Shown in pieces: positions 1 through 9,143 of a stretch of 64,000 nucleotides of DNA (positions are counted from its first letter, which is position 1; each line of letters starts with the position of its first letter). The translations under genes and the position numbers were made by a program. The notes under the pieces are model-generated. The model was not told the origin of the DNA, made no database searches, and was given only the letters and a program-made list of their open reading frames with translations. The stretch spans positions 1-64,000 of the forward strand of contig NZ_BAFV01000074.1 of the NCBI RefSeq assembly GCF_000308515.1. The letters run 5' to 3'. The DNA is from Nocardia carnea NBRC 14403. GTDB lineage: Bacteria > Actinomycetota > Actinomycetes > Mycobacteriales > Mycobacteriaceae.

Positions 1-103
1 GCCCGGCCGCCCGCCGCAGGGTCGCCCGCAGCCGCCCGATCAGTCGACACAGCGGATGGGCCACCCGGGTGAACCGGCCCCGCAGCGCGGTGAACAGGGC
101 ACC

Positions 104-2590
104 GTGAAAATGCAGAATCCCGCCGGGTCGGCAGAGGCCACTCGGCGCGAACGCACCCCTACCGGCCCCAGCGCGGCCACCCGTCCCGGCCCGAACACCG
201 GGGAGCGGCGGGCCGCCGGCGCCGACGGCCGGGCGCGTAACCGCTCCGGCCCCGGTGGTGGACCACCGCCGCGGCGGCCCGGCGGGAACCGTTCGGGTGG
301 TCCCGGCGGCCCCGAGGGCCGTGGCCCCGGTCAGAAACGCAAGAACCGCTGGAAGATCGCGCGCCGGATCGCCTATGTCCTGGTGGCGCTGGCCATCGTG
401 GTGCCGAGCACGGTATTCCTGGTCGCCTATTCCACGGTGTCGGTCCCGGAACCGGGCGATCTCAAGACCAACCAGGTTGCGACGATCCTCGCCAAGGACG
501 GGGAAACCGAGATCACCCGTGTGGTTCCGCCGCAGGGCAACCGCACCGATGTGACGATCGATCAGATTCCGCCGCATGTGCGCAACGCCGTGATCGCCGC
601 GGAGGACCGCGACTTCTACAGCAACCCCGGTTTCTCCATCTCCGGTTTCGCCCGCGCCGCGCGCGATAACCTACTCGGCCGGGAAAGCGCCGGCGGTGGT
701 TCGACGATCACCCAGCAGTATGTGAAGAACGCGCTGGTCGGTGACGAACGCAGCTACACCCGTAAACTCCATGAGCTGGTCATCTCGGCGAAGATGGCCC
801 GGCAGTGGAGCAAGGACGAAATCCTCACCGCCTACTTGAACACCATCTATTTCGGGCGCGGCGCCTACGGTATCGATGCGGCCGCCAAGGCGTATTTCGG
901 TAAACCGGTGCAGGAGTTGAACGTCGCCGAGGGCGCCGTTCTCGCCGCGACCATCCAGTTGCCGTCGCTGCTGGATCCGGAATCGAATCCGGAAGGCGCC
1001 GAGACCCGCTGGAACTATGTGCTCGACGGTATGGTCGCCGAAGGCAACCTGGACCGCAACGAACGCACGGGCATGACCTATCCCGAGGTGCTGTCGTCGT
1101 CCGCGGCGGCCGGGCAGAAAACCGATTCCTCGGGCCCGGAAGGCCATATAAAAGCGCAGGTGCTGCGCGAGCTCTCCGATGCCGGGATCAGCGAACAGCA
1201 GATGAACACTGCCGGCCTGCAGATCACCACCACGATCGATCACCAGGCGCAGGAGGCGGCGGTGAACGCCGCGCGGACGAATATGGAAGGCGAACCGGAC
1301 ACACTGCGTACCGCAGTGGCGTCGATCGACCCGAAATCCGGTGCGGTACGTGCCTACTACGGCGGTGAGGACGGCTACGGCTACGACTTCGCCAATGCCG
1401 CCCTGCAAACCGGTTCCTCGTTCAAGGTGATCGGCCTGGCGCAGAACCTCGAAATGGGTATTCCGCTGTCGCAGATGTACGACAGCACGCCCGTCACCGT
1501 CAACGGGATCAAGATCACCAACGTAGAAGGCGAAGACTGCGGGGTCTGCACCATCGCAGAAGCGTTGAAACGATCCCTGAACACCAGCTTCTACCGGATG
1601 CAGCTGGAGATGCAGAACGGCCCCCAGAAGATCGCCGATATGGGCCACAAACTGGGCATTCCGGAAGAACTCCCGGGTCTGGGCCCCACGCTCACCGAGC
1701 CCGGTGGCGCCGGCCCGAACAACGGTATCGTGCTCGGCCAGTACCAGGCCCGGCCGCTGGATATGGCCTCCGCCTACGCAACGCTGGCCGCATCCGGGAT
1801 GTACCACAAACCGCATTTCGTGACGAAGGTCGTCACGGCCGACGGACAGGTCCTGCTGGACCGCGGTGATGTGGCCGGGGAACGCCGGGTTTCGGAGGCG
1901 GTCGCCGACAACGTGACCGCGGCCATGGAACCGATCGCCGCGTACTCACGCAACCACGGGCTCGCCGGTGGCCGCCCCTCGGCCGCCAAGACCGGTACCG
2001 CACAGCTGGGTGATACCGGGGAGAACAAGGACGCGTGGATGGTGGGGTACACCCCGTCGCTGGCCACCGCGGTCTGGGTGGGCACCACCGATAACTCGCC
2101 GCTGCGCAACTACGGCGGCGCGATGATCTACGGTTCGAGCCTGCCGTCCGATATCTGGAAGGACACGATGGACGGTGCCCTCGAGGGCACACCCAACGAG
2201 AAATTCCCGAAACCCGCACCGATCAAGGGCCAGGCGGGCGTCCCGAAGTGGACGGCACCGTATACCGCGCCGTCCACGACGATGCCGAGTTTCGAACCCC
2301 CCGTGGTGATCGAGCCGAGCCAGGTCGAGATCCTGCCCGGTATCACCATCCCGGTGCCCGGTCTGCAACCCAATCCGCGTAGCCAGACGCAACCGCAGGG
2401 TCAGCCACAGGGCAACAACGGCCCCGGCCCGATGCCCGGTCAGCCGACCGCCGGAGCCGAGGGGACCGCGCCGACGGTCACCCAGGCACCGAGTGCGGGT
2501 ACCGAGAGCGATACCGGCGGCGAAACCGATTCCGGCGGCGACAGCGGCACCGATACGGGTGGCACCGACAGCGGCGATACCGGCGGCTGA
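104..2590 (+). CDS. ponA: Bifunctional penicillin-binding protein (class A, PonA-like)
   Basis: Peptidoglycan synthase that polymerises glycan strands and cross-links stem peptides at the outer face of the membrane. From the GTG at 104 the product is about 828 residues. It has a long basic, Pro/Gly/Arg-rich cytoplasmic tail, one membrane anchor (IAYVLVALAIVVPSTVFLV), a GT51 transglycosylase domain (EDRDFYSNPG and GGGSTITQQ motifs), a transpeptidase domain with SSFK, SLN and KTGTA motifs, and a low-complexity Pro/Gln then Gly/Asp/Thr C-terminus. The GTG at 104 has AGGG just upstream; ATG 110 and ATG 56 are alternatives. In mycobacteria ponA1 is followed by an Rv0051-type membrane protein, as here. 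Family assignment is secure; only the start is uncertain. Confidence 0.93.
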   Translation: MKMQNPAGSAEATRRERTPTGPSAATRPGPNTGERRAAGADGRARNRSGPGGGPPPRRPGGNRSGGPGGPEGRGPGQKRKNRWKIARRIAYVLVALAIVVPSTVFLVAYSTVSVPEPGDLKTNQVATILAKDGETEITRVVPPQGNRTDVTIDQIPPHVRNAVIAAEDRDFYSNPGFSISGFARAARDNLLGRESAGGGSTITQQYVKNALVGDERSYTRKLHELVISAKMARQWSKDEILTAYLNTIYFGRGAYGIDAAAKAYFGKPVQELNVAEGAVLAATIQLPSLLDPESNPEGAETRWNYVLDGMVAEGNLDRNERTGMTYPEVLSSSAAAGQKTDSSGPEGHIKAQVLRELSDAGISEQQMNTAGLQITTTIDHQAQEAAVNAARTNMEGEPDTLRTAVASIDPKSGAVRAYYGGEDGYGYDFANAALQTGSSFKVIGLAQNLEMGIPLSQMYDSTPVTVNGIKITNVEGEDCGVCTIAEALKRSLNTSFYRMQLEMQNGPQKIADMGHKLGIPEELPGLGPTLTEPGGAGPNNGIVLGQYQARPLDMASAYATLAASGMYHKPHFVTKVVTADGQVLLDRGDVAGERRVSEAVADNVTAAMEPIAAYSRNHGLAGGRPSAAKTGTAQLGDTGENKDAWMVGYTPSLATAVWVGTTDNSPLRNYGGAMIYGSSLPSDIWKDTMDGALEGTPNEKFPKPAPIKGQAGVPKWTAPYTAPSTTMPSFEPPVVIEPSQVEILPGITIPVPGLQPNPRSQTQPQGQPQGNNGPGPMPGQPTAGAEGTAPTVTQAPSAGTESDTGGETDSGGDSGTDTGGTDSGDTGG

Positions 2591-2609
2591 CGGGCGGCCC
2601 GCCACGCTC

Positions 2610-2640
2610 CGGGGTCCGGCTCGGTCCGGGCCGGACCCCG
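2610..2640 (+). terminator. Hairpin terminator after ponA
   Basis: A perfect 11-bp stem (CGGGGTCCGGC pairing with GCCGGACCCCG) with a 9-nt loop starts 20 nt after the ponA stop and ends just before the next gene. There is no U-tract, as is usual in high-GC actinobacteria. It may only attenuate read-through into the GT87 gene. Confidence 0.6.
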
Positions 2641-2662
2641 CTAACAGGTAACCTCGGGTGCC

Positions 2663-4510
2663 GTGAGCGAGCAGCGACTGGCGGGTGGGCCGGACGACGG
2701 GCACCAGCCCGGAAACGGACCGACCCACCGGGATATCGGCCGCGGGTACGATTCGCCCGCACCGCTCGCCCCCGACCTGCGATCGGCCGACGCGCGCGAT
2801 AAACCGAGCCGCAACGATTCGATGGCCGCCCAGCTGTGCACCGTGGTGGGCGGTCCGGTCGGCGACCACGCGCTTATCGGGCGTGCCCGTTTCTGGACCC
2901 CGGTGCGGGTGCTACTGGCGTTCACGGTGATCTTCCTGGCCTTCGGATGGTTCGCCAAAGCGGGCTGTATCCAGCAAACCGCCACCCCCGGCGGCGGCCT
3001 GTCACTCGACTGGAACGACGGCCGCCAGTACACCGCCATGTGCTACTCCGATACCGTCCCGCTCTACGGTGCCGAACGGCTCAACGAAGGCGCCTTCCCG
3101 TACAAGAAGTACTGGGTGGAGGAGGCCCCGGGCGGCGGTACCGAGATCCGGCATATGGAGTATCCGGTGCTTTCCGGCCTGTACCAGTACGTTTCGATGC
3201 TGGTGGCCAAAACGTGGGACGCGAGCCCGCTGCCCGGCGCATTGCAGGTGGTGCTGTACTTCAACGTGGTCGCGCTGGGTCTGTCGATGGCCTGGCTGGC
3301 GACCATCTGGGCGACCACGCTCCTCGCCGGGCGCCGGGTCTGGGATGTCGCACTGATGGCGTGTTCTCCCCTGGTGATCGTGCACGCCTTCACCAATTTC
3401 GACTTCCTCGCGACGGCCTTCGCCGCCGGCGGTCTGCTGGCCTGGGCCCGGCGCCGGCCCCTGCTGGCGGGTGTCCTGCTGGGTTTGGGCGGTGCGGCGA
3501 AACTGTATCCGCTGCTGCTGCTGGGCCCGATCCTGGTGCTGTGCCTGCGCGCCGACCCGATGCAGCGCACTCCGCGCGGTCAGCTGTCGATGCGGTTACG
3601 CGATGTGCGCGATGCGAATTCCCTGGGCAGCTGGCTGGCCGAAACTCCGGCGCGGATCCGGTTGCTGGGTACCCGCCCGCTGGGTGCCGCCGGTTTGACC
3701 ACCGGCGGCGCGCTCGCGACCTGGGGTCTGGTGAACCTGCCTATCGCGTGGCTGTACCCGGACGGCTGGCGAGAGTTCTTCCGGCTGAACACCACCCGCC
3801 ATGCAGACCCGGATTCGCTCTACAACGTGGTGATGTCGTTCACCGACTGGAACGGTTTCGACGGTGTGCTGCGCCATGGTGAAGCACCGGCCATCTTGAA
3901 CATGGTGTCGTTGCTGCTGTTCGCGACCGCCTGCCTGGGTATCGCCTATATCGGTCTCACCGCACCGCGCCGCCCACGCCTGGCGCAGTTGTGTTTCCTG
4001 GTGATCGCGGCCTTCCTGCTGACCAACAAGGTGTGGAGCCCGCAGTACTCGTTGTGGCTCGTGCCGATCGCCGTGCTGGCGTTCCCGCATCGGCGCCTGC
4101 TGCTGACCTGGATGACGATCGACGCCTTGGTCTGGGTGCCGCGCATGTTCTACTACCTCGGCGTCGACCGGAAAGGTCTGCCCGAGCAGTGGTTCACCGG
4201 CACCGTCCTGGTGCGCGACCTCGCGGTGATCGGATTGTGCGTGCTGATCATCCGCCAGATCTACCGCCCGGACGAGGACCTGGTACGCCGCGACTACCTG
4301 GACGATCCCGTCGGCGGCGTGGTCGACCGAGCCCCCGACCCCCTACTCCCCTGGCTCCCGCAGTTCCTGCGCCCCCGGATCTCGCTGGACACTCATTGGA
4401 CCGGTGCCGTCGCCACGGCCCGGCGAACACGCCGGCAAAAGCCGGCCGAACCCCAGCCGGTACCCCACGCACGCCCGATCGAGCCCCGGCCGCCCGCGCG
4501 CCTGGGCTGA
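2663..4510 (+). CDS. GT87/DUF2029-type polytopic membrane glycosyltransferase-like protein (Rv0051-like)
   Basis: A 615-residue integral membrane protein starting at GTG 2663. It has a soluble N-terminus of about 75 residues, then roughly ten hydrophobic segments. The first extracytoplasmic loop carries CYSDTVPLYGAERL and the segment MEYPVLSGLYQY, which fit the polyprenyl-phosphate-mannose-dependent GT-C (GT87) fold where an acidic residue in the first loop is catalytic. The C-terminal 80 residues are basic and Pro-rich. Its place behind ponA matches the M. tuberculosis Rv0050-Rv0051 pair, suggesting a role in cell envelope glycan assembly. Donor and acceptor cannot be read from the sequence. 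A shorter paralogue lies at 31736. Confidence 0.75.
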   Translation: MSEQRLAGGPDDGHQPGNGPTHRDIGRGYDSPAPLAPDLRSADARDKPSRNDSMAAQLCTVVGGPVGDHALIGRARFWTPVRVLLAFTVIFLAFGWFAKAGCIQQTATPGGGLSLDWNDGRQYTAMCYSDTVPLYGAERLNEGAFPYKKYWVEEAPGGGTEIRHMEYPVLSGLYQYVSMLVAKTWDASPLPGALQVVLYFNVVALGLSMAWLATIWATTLLAGRRVWDVALMACSPLVIVHAFTNFDFLATAFAAGGLLAWARRRPLLAGVLLGLGGAAKLYPLLLLGPILVLCLRADPMQRTPRGQLSMRLRDVRDANSLGSWLAETPARIRLLGTRPLGAAGLTTGGALATWGLVNLPIAWLYPDGWREFFRLNTTRHADPDSLYNVVMSFTDWNGFDGVLRHGEAPAILNMVSLLLFATACLGIAYIGLTAPRRPRLAQLCFLVIAAFLLTNKVWSPQYSLWLVPIAVLAFPHRRLLLTWMTIDALVWVPRMFYYLGVDRKGLPEQWFTGTVLVRDLAVIGLCVLIIRQIYRPDEDLVRRDYLDDPVGGVVDRAPDPLLPWLPQFLRPRISLDTHWTGAVATARRTRRQKPAEPQPVPHARPIEPRPPARLG

Positions 4511-4612
4511 TCCGGACTGCGCACACAGTTCCACGGCCCTGTACGAGCAGCACCGACGCTGTCACGGCTGGACACTGTCCGGACTACCGCCGAGCGGTGG
4601 TTGCCGAGTTCA

Positions 4613-4642
4613 GCGAGGCGCCGAGAGGTTCGGCCGCCTCGC
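4613..4642. terminator. Bidirectional terminator between convergent genes
   Basis: GCGAGGCG-CCGA pairs with TCGG-CGCCTCGC around a GAGGT loop, with one bulged C. It sits in the 139-bp gap between the 3' ends of the GT87 gene and the TerD/FtsK-like gene, so it can serve both strands. Confidence 0.55.
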
Positions 4643-4649
4643 CGAGAAC

Positions 4650-6215
4650 TCAGCTCGCGCGCAGGATTCTTGCCTGTTGTTCCGGTTCGTGCGGCAGCAT
4701 GTCCAGGTCCAGCTGCCAGGCGTTGTTGGTCCACGGATCGAACAGCGGGGTTCCGGCGATCGTCGGCAGATGCCGGCAGGCCCGGGACAGCGTGGCCACC
4801 ATGTTGTCGTGGGAGTCGGTTTCGGCGGTACCGACTATCACGGTGGACAGCCCGATCAGGTCGCCACGCGCCAGTAGTGCCGCCAGGCGCTGCGCGTCCG
4901 CGGACTGGTAGCCGTGCGGGAAGTCCGCCGCCAGCAGGATGCGATGTTCGGCCGGCGGTACGCCCTGCCCCGAGTTGTATGCCATTTCGGCGAGTTCGGC
5001 GGCGTCCACGAGTTGTTGCAGCCGTGGCGAGATATCGGCGTGATCGTTGATCGGCGGTCCCGCCAGTACCGGTGCCAGCATTCCCGTGAAACCGGTGAAC
5101 GCTCCGGTGAGGTCGATGATGTCGACGATCGTCCGGCGGCCCGGTGCGGCCCGCAGCAGACGGGCCAGTAGTGCGCCGATCACCGGGGCCACCGCGGCGG
5201 ACGATTCGGTATCCACCCACAGCGGCCGGTTCAGCGGGACCGGCACGCAGTACGGGATCCGCAGCGCGCTGCGGTCCAGTGCATAGAGCTCGCCGAGCCG
5301 GATACCGTCGGCAGGTGCCGCCGGACGATCCCAGGCCGGCGAATTCCACGATGCCAGCGCGGCGGGTAGTACCGCGTCCGCCTCGGCGAGTTCCCGCTGC
5401 AGTTGGGCACTGTCGCGCTGGTGACTGTTCTCGGCGGTGGCGGTGAGTTCGTCGTAGCGGCTCTGTGCGGCCGTTCGGGCGGCAGCGGCGGCGGGGGTGT
5501 TGCGGGTCGCCGGGTCCGAAACCGCCGCGGACAGTTCCTGGTCGAGCCGTTGCGCCGCGTAATCGCGGGCCGATTCGAGGGCGGCGGCCGACCGGGCGGC
5601 ATCTTCGAAGATCATCCACAGCCGCTCCAGCCCGTGCCCGACCTCCAACGGGGACCCCTCGGCGGGCGCGGGAGGTGGCGGTGCGGCACCCGAGGTGTCC
5701 GTACCGCCGACAACGGTGGTTGTGGCAGCAGCAACCGGTACTGCTGTCACATGGTCCTGGGCGCCGTGGGCGCGCAGAAGCTCGGCGATACCACCCGCGT
5801 ACCCCTGCCCCAGCGCGCGCAGTTTCCACCCCGGACCGCGCCGATACAGTTCGAAGCAGATCAGCGCGGTTTCCCCGGCCTGCGGGGCGATCACGAATTC
5901 GGCGACCGGCGCGTCGTTTTCGGCGAGGCTCGCGGTCACCACACCCGGCGCACCGGGCGCCGAAGCGGTCAACAGCACCGCCTGGGCATCGGCGCGCACC
6001 TCCGCGGGGGTGACCACCACCGCGGCGGCCGCCGCATCGATCTGCACCCCCGGACCCGTGGGGCGTTCCGAAACCAGCACATCCCCGGCGGTTTCCACCC
6101 GCAGGTCCGTGCCCACCACCAACGCCGAAACGGTCAGCGGCACCGCCGCGTGCACCTGGAAGCGGGACACACCGCCGTCGAGAGCGATGTTCTGTCCCGC
6201 CTGCAAAACCTTCAT
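4650..6215 (-). CDS. TerD-domain protein with degenerate FtsK/HerA-like C-terminal domain
   Basis: About 521 residues from ATG 6215, chosen because GGGGGAAAGG lies just upstream; ATG 6239 would add eight residues. The first 150 residues form a divergent TerD domain ending in the typical ELYRRGPGWKLRALGQGYAGG strand pattern. An Ala/Glu-rich predicted helical region follows. The last 250 residues resemble the FtsK/HerA-like ATPase domains found in actinobacterial Ter loci (PLNRPLWVDTESS, IVDIIDLTGAF, HRILLAADFPHGY). No GxxGxGK[ST] Walker A is visible where expected, so ATP hydrolysis is doubtful. It follows the double-TerD gene, overlapping it by a few bases if the upstream ATG is used. A scaffold or sensor role in the Ter stress complex is inferred. 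Confidence 0.75.
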   Translation of the reverse strand: MKVLQAGQNIALDGGVSRFQVHAAVPLTVSALVVGTDLRVETAGDVLVSERPTGPGVQIDAAAAAVVVTPAEVRADAQAVLLTASAPGAPGVVTASLAENDAPVAEFVIAPQAGETALICFELYRRGPGWKLRALGQGYAGGIAELLRAHGAQDHVTAVPVAAATTTVVGGTDTSGAAPPPPAPAEGSPLEVGHGLERLWMIFEDAARSAAALESARDYAAQRLDQELSAAVSDPATRNTPAAAAARTAAQSRYDELTATAENSHQRDSAQLQRELAEADAVLPAALASWNSPAWDRPAAPADGIRLGELYALDRSALRIPYCVPVPLNRPLWVDTESSAAVAPVIGALLARLLRAAPGRRTIVDIIDLTGAFTGFTGMLAPVLAGPPINDHADISPRLQQLVDAAELAEMAYNSGQGVPPAEHRILLAADFPHGYQSADAQRLAALLARGDLIGLSTVIVGTAETDSHDNMVATLSRACRHLPTIAGTPLFDPWTNNAWQLDLDMLPHEPEQQARILRAS

Positions 6216-6235
6216 ATCCTTTCCCCCGCTACCAC

Positions 6236-7582
6236 TCATACCTGCAGGAACCGGCCCAGCTGCGGTATGGCCTCGCCCGGGTGTTTGGCGTTGAAACCTT
6301 CACCGATGGCCTGCATCTTCCAGTCCGCGCCGGCCCGGAACAGCTTGGCCATGGCCATCGCCGTGGTCGGGGTGCCGCCGGTGAGCGAATACCGCGCCAG
6401 TTCGGCGTTGTTCGCGCCGTCGATCAACCGGCAGAAGGCGTTCTGCACCTGGCCGAAGGTATGGCCCTTGTACGAGGTCACGATGAACACCATGCTGTTG
6501 ACATGCGCCGGTATGCGCATCAGGTCGACCAGGATCACCTCGTCGTCGCCGGCGCCCTCACCGGTGAGATTGTCACCCTGATGACGGATCGAACCGTCCT
6601 TCGAGGTGAGCTGCCCGTAGTACGCCACGTCGACGGGGTTCATATCGGCGAACATCACCACCGAGGCATCCAGGTCGATATCCACGGTGCGGCTACCGAA
6701 CAATCCGCGCTGCTGCACCGGATCCCAGCCCAGGCCCATCTTCACGAAGGTGAGCGCGACACCGTCCTCCTTGCGGAGGCTGACCCGCTGCCCCTTCTGC
6801 AGGCTCACCGGACCGGTTTTGCTCAGGCTGATCTCGCCGGCCTGTTGTTGCTGCTGCGGCGGCTGCTGCTGCTGGTAGCCCGGGCCGGGCGGCGGCGGAA
6901 ACCCACCGCCCTGCGGCGGATAGGGCGCGGTGGGCGGCGGCTGCTGGGCCGGGTATGGAGGCGGAGCCTGCGGCGGCGGTGGGGAGGCCGGCGGCGGAGG
7001 CATCGGGGCCTGCGCGGGCATCGGCGGCGGCGGAGCGGGCGCGGCCTGCGGAGGCGCGGCCTGCGTCTGCGCGGCCGAATCGTCCACCGTGACACCGTGG
7101 TCGGTGACCAGCGCCGCGAAACCACCGGCGTACCCCTGGCCGACCGCGCGCACCTTCCAAGCACCCTGGCGGCGATACAGTTCGAGCGCGATCACGATCG
7201 ACTCGCTGGCCAGGCCGTCGATCCGGTACTCGAACAGCTGGGTACCGGACTGATCGGCGACATAGGCGACCGGCGGCGCGAACTGACCGAAATTCGAATT
7301 CGGATCGTCGAGGGTGATCACCGCCCGAACCTGCGCGATATCGGCGGGTACCGCGGCGAGGTTCACCACCAGCGCGGCCGGCTGCCCGGCCGGACCCGGC
7401 CGCAGATCCACACCGGGCCCGCTGGGCTGGTTGTAGAACACGAAATCGGCGTCGGACCGGACTTTGCCCTGCTCGGTGACCAATAGTGCGGACAGATCGG
7501 CCGGGGCGGCCAATTGAATCGAAATCACCACATCATTAGTGGCCAGTGGACCGTTCTGGCCTTTGGCGAGTGTTGCGGACAA
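6236..7582 (-). CDS. Double TerD-domain protein with Pro/Gln-rich linker
   Basis: About 448 residues from a TTG start at 7582, preceded by AAGGG. The longer frame to 7879 would run antisense into the next gene and has no TerD-like sequence. The N-terminal TerD domain is divergent. A linker of about 110 residues, rich in Pro, Ala and Gln, leads to a canonical C-terminal TerD domain with GLGWDP, DIDLDAS and the acidic GEGAGDDE loop, the residues that bind Ca2+ in characterised TerD/TerZ proteins. It probably forms an operon with the TerD/FtsK-like gene and is divergent from the AIM24 genes, so the 235-bp gap should hold both promoters. It belongs to the tellurite/chemical-stress Ter system; the exact role is unknown. 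Confidence 0.85.
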   Translation of the reverse strand: MSATLAKGQNGPLATNDVVISIQLAAPADLSALLVTEQGKVRSDADFVFYNQPSGPGVDLRPGPAGQPAALVVNLAAVPADIAQVRAVITLDDPNSNFGQFAPPVAYVADQSGTQLFEYRIDGLASESIVIALELYRRQGAWKVRAVGQGYAGGFAALVTDHGVTVDDSAAQTQAAPPQAAPAPPPPMPAQAPMPPPPASPPPPQAPPPYPAQQPPPTAPYPPQGGGFPPPPGPGYQQQQPPQQQQQAGEISLSKTGPVSLQKGQRVSLRKEDGVALTFVKMGLGWDPVQQRGLFGSRTVDIDLDASVVMFADMNPVDVAYYGQLTSKDGSIRHQGDNLTGEGAGDDEVILVDLMRIPAHVNSMVFIVTSYKGHTFGQVQNAFCRLIDGANNAELARYSLTGGTPTTAMAMAKLFRAGADWKMQAIGEGFNAKHPGEAIPQLGRFLQV

Positions 7583-7817
7583 GTCAGACCCTTCGCTTGT
7601 CGGTGCGTGTACGTGCCACTCTACGAGATACGCGCCGACCGCAAATATCGTTAACAGCGGCGCGGACCGCTCGAGGCCACCGGCGGGCAGTTCCGGCACG
7701 GCCCGGCGGACCGCACCGATGGACGTGATCGAACCGCGGCGATTAGGGTAGCGGCGATGGACGGGCGCCGTACGGGAACGGTGCTCGGGGTGGCGACGAC
7801 GACGGGCGATTCTTTCT

Positions 7818-8441
7818 ATGGCACAACTCTTCGAACACTCGAAGAAGGTGGTGGAGGCGCACCTCGCGAACTCCGGCATCCGCGCGATCTCCGGTTCGAT
7901 GGTCGCCTACGAGGGCGCCGTCCAGTTCAAATCCGCCGGATTCGGCGGCGGTGACGGCGTTCTCGCCGGGATGAAACGCCGCGCCACGGGCGAGAAGCTG
8001 TCGCTGATGGAATGCGGCGGTAACGGCCGCGTCTTCCTGGCGGTCAACGGCCAGTACATATCGGTGGTGAACCTGAACAACGAAACCCTGCAGGTCGAAT
8101 CGCAGCAGCTGCTGGCCTTCGCCGGGAATCTGCGCACCGATGTACGTTTCGCCGGGGTCCGCGGGGCGTCCAGCGGACAAGGACTGTTCACCACCACGGT
8201 GAGCGGGCAGGGACAGGTCGCCCTGCTCTCGGCGGGCGGACCACTCATCCACCTCGAGGTCTCCCCGCAATTCCCACTGGTGGTGGACCCGGATGCGTTC
8301 GTCGCTGCCCGCGGCAACCTGAACCAGTCGTTCGTCACCGATGTGTCGTGGCGCTCGATGGTGGGGCAGGACGGCGGCGAGGCGTTCTCACTGCGGTGGG
8401 ACGGACAGGGCGTGGTCTCGATCCAACCGGCGGAACGGTAG
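7818..8441 (+). CDS. AIM24 family protein (1 of 3)
   Basis: A 207-residue all-beta protein of the AIM24 (TIGR00266/DUF124) family, recognisable by the repeated G-x-[VL]-hydrophobic strands, QGLFTTTVSGQGQVALLSAGG and the LVVDPDAFVA segment. There is no signal peptide or membrane segment, so it is probably cytoplasmic. Bacterial AIM24 proteins have no settled function; the yeast homologue affects mitochondrial membrane organisation. It is the first gene of a three-gene AIM24 operon whose members diverge in sequence, and it is transcribed away from the TerD genes. Confidence 0.85.
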   Translation: MAQLFEHSKKVVEAHLANSGIRAISGSMVAYEGAVQFKSAGFGGGDGVLAGMKRRATGEKLSLMECGGNGRVFLAVNGQYISVVNLNNETLQVESQQLLAFAGNLRTDVRFAGVRGASSGQGLFTTTVSGQGQVALLSAGGPLIHLEVSPQFPLVVDPDAFVAARGNLNQSFVTDVSWRSMVGQDGGEAFSLRWDGQGVVSIQPAER

Positions 8442-8444
8442 AGC

Positions 8445-9143
8445 ATGTTCGAGCAAATCAACTCCAAGGTCGTCAAGGTCGATGTCGGTGCGGCGGGCGG
8501 TGTGGTCGCCCGGACCGGCGGGATGCTGTTCTACACCGGCGATGTGTCCTTCGCGCCGCACGAGATCCCGGGTGGCGGCGGTATGGGTGGCGGCGGTGGC
8601 CTGGTGCGGATGGCCGGCCGGATGATGGCCGGGGAACATCAGCGCACCATGCTCGCCCAGGGCACGGGCCAGGTGCATTACGGATTCGCCGGACTCGAAG
8701 TTCATGTCGTACCGATCCAGCCGGGTGCGATGCTGCAGGTCGAAGCGTCGCGACTGCTGGCTTATACGGCGGGACTGCAGACCTCGGTGGTTTCGGTCGG
8801 GAGCTCCGGTGGCGGCGGCGGAGGCGGCGGCATCATGGGGGCGCTGCGCGGCGCGGCTTCCGGCGCCCTCACCGGCCAGGGCATGTTCACCACCCAGCTC
8901 TCCGGGCACGGCAGCGCGGTGCTGCTGGCCCACGGCGGCTATCTCGAATTGCAGATCGGTGGCCCCAACCCGGTGGTGGTCGACCCGCAGGCGTTCATCG
9001 CCTCCTACGGGAACGTGCAGACCGAGCTGAAGGCCGCGGTGAGCTGGCGGGATGCCGTGGGGCGCGGATCCGGTGAGGCCATGCAGTTGCAGTGCGCCGG
9101 ACAAGGCGTCGTCTACGTCCAGGCGTCGGAGGAGAAACTGTGA
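8445..9143 (+). CDS. AIM24 family protein (2 of 3)
   Basis: A 232-residue AIM24-family protein starting 3 nt after the previous stop. It has two Gly-rich insertions, one before residue 55 and one near residue 125 (SSGGGGGGGG), plus the family signature GQGMFTTQLSGHGSAVLLAHGG and VVVDPQAFIA. Its 3' end overlaps the GTG of the third AIM24 gene (GTGA), implying translational coupling and a heteromeric complex or shared pathway. Confidence 0.85.
   Translation: MFEQINSKVVKVDVGAAGGVVARTGGMLFYTGDVSFAPHEIPGGGGMGGGGGLVRMAGRMMAGEHQRTMLAQGTGQVHYGFAGLEVHVVPIQPGAMLQVEASRLLAYTAGLQTSVVSVGSSGGGGGGGGIMGALRGAASGALTGQGMFTTQLSGHGSAVLLAHGGYLELQIGGPNPVVVDPQAFIASYGNVQTELKAAVSWRDAVGRGSGEAMQLQCAGQGVVYVQASEEKL

Noticed and set aside
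671..1816. 381-codon minus-strand frame
   Set aside because: It lies wholly antisense to the ponA catalytic domains, with no family similarity; an artefact of GC-rich third positions.
4604..4619. CCGAGTTCAGCGAGGC shared with about 34690 as a dispersed repeat
   Set aside because: Only two copies, both in GC-rich gaps next to convergent gene ends; too little to call a repeat family.
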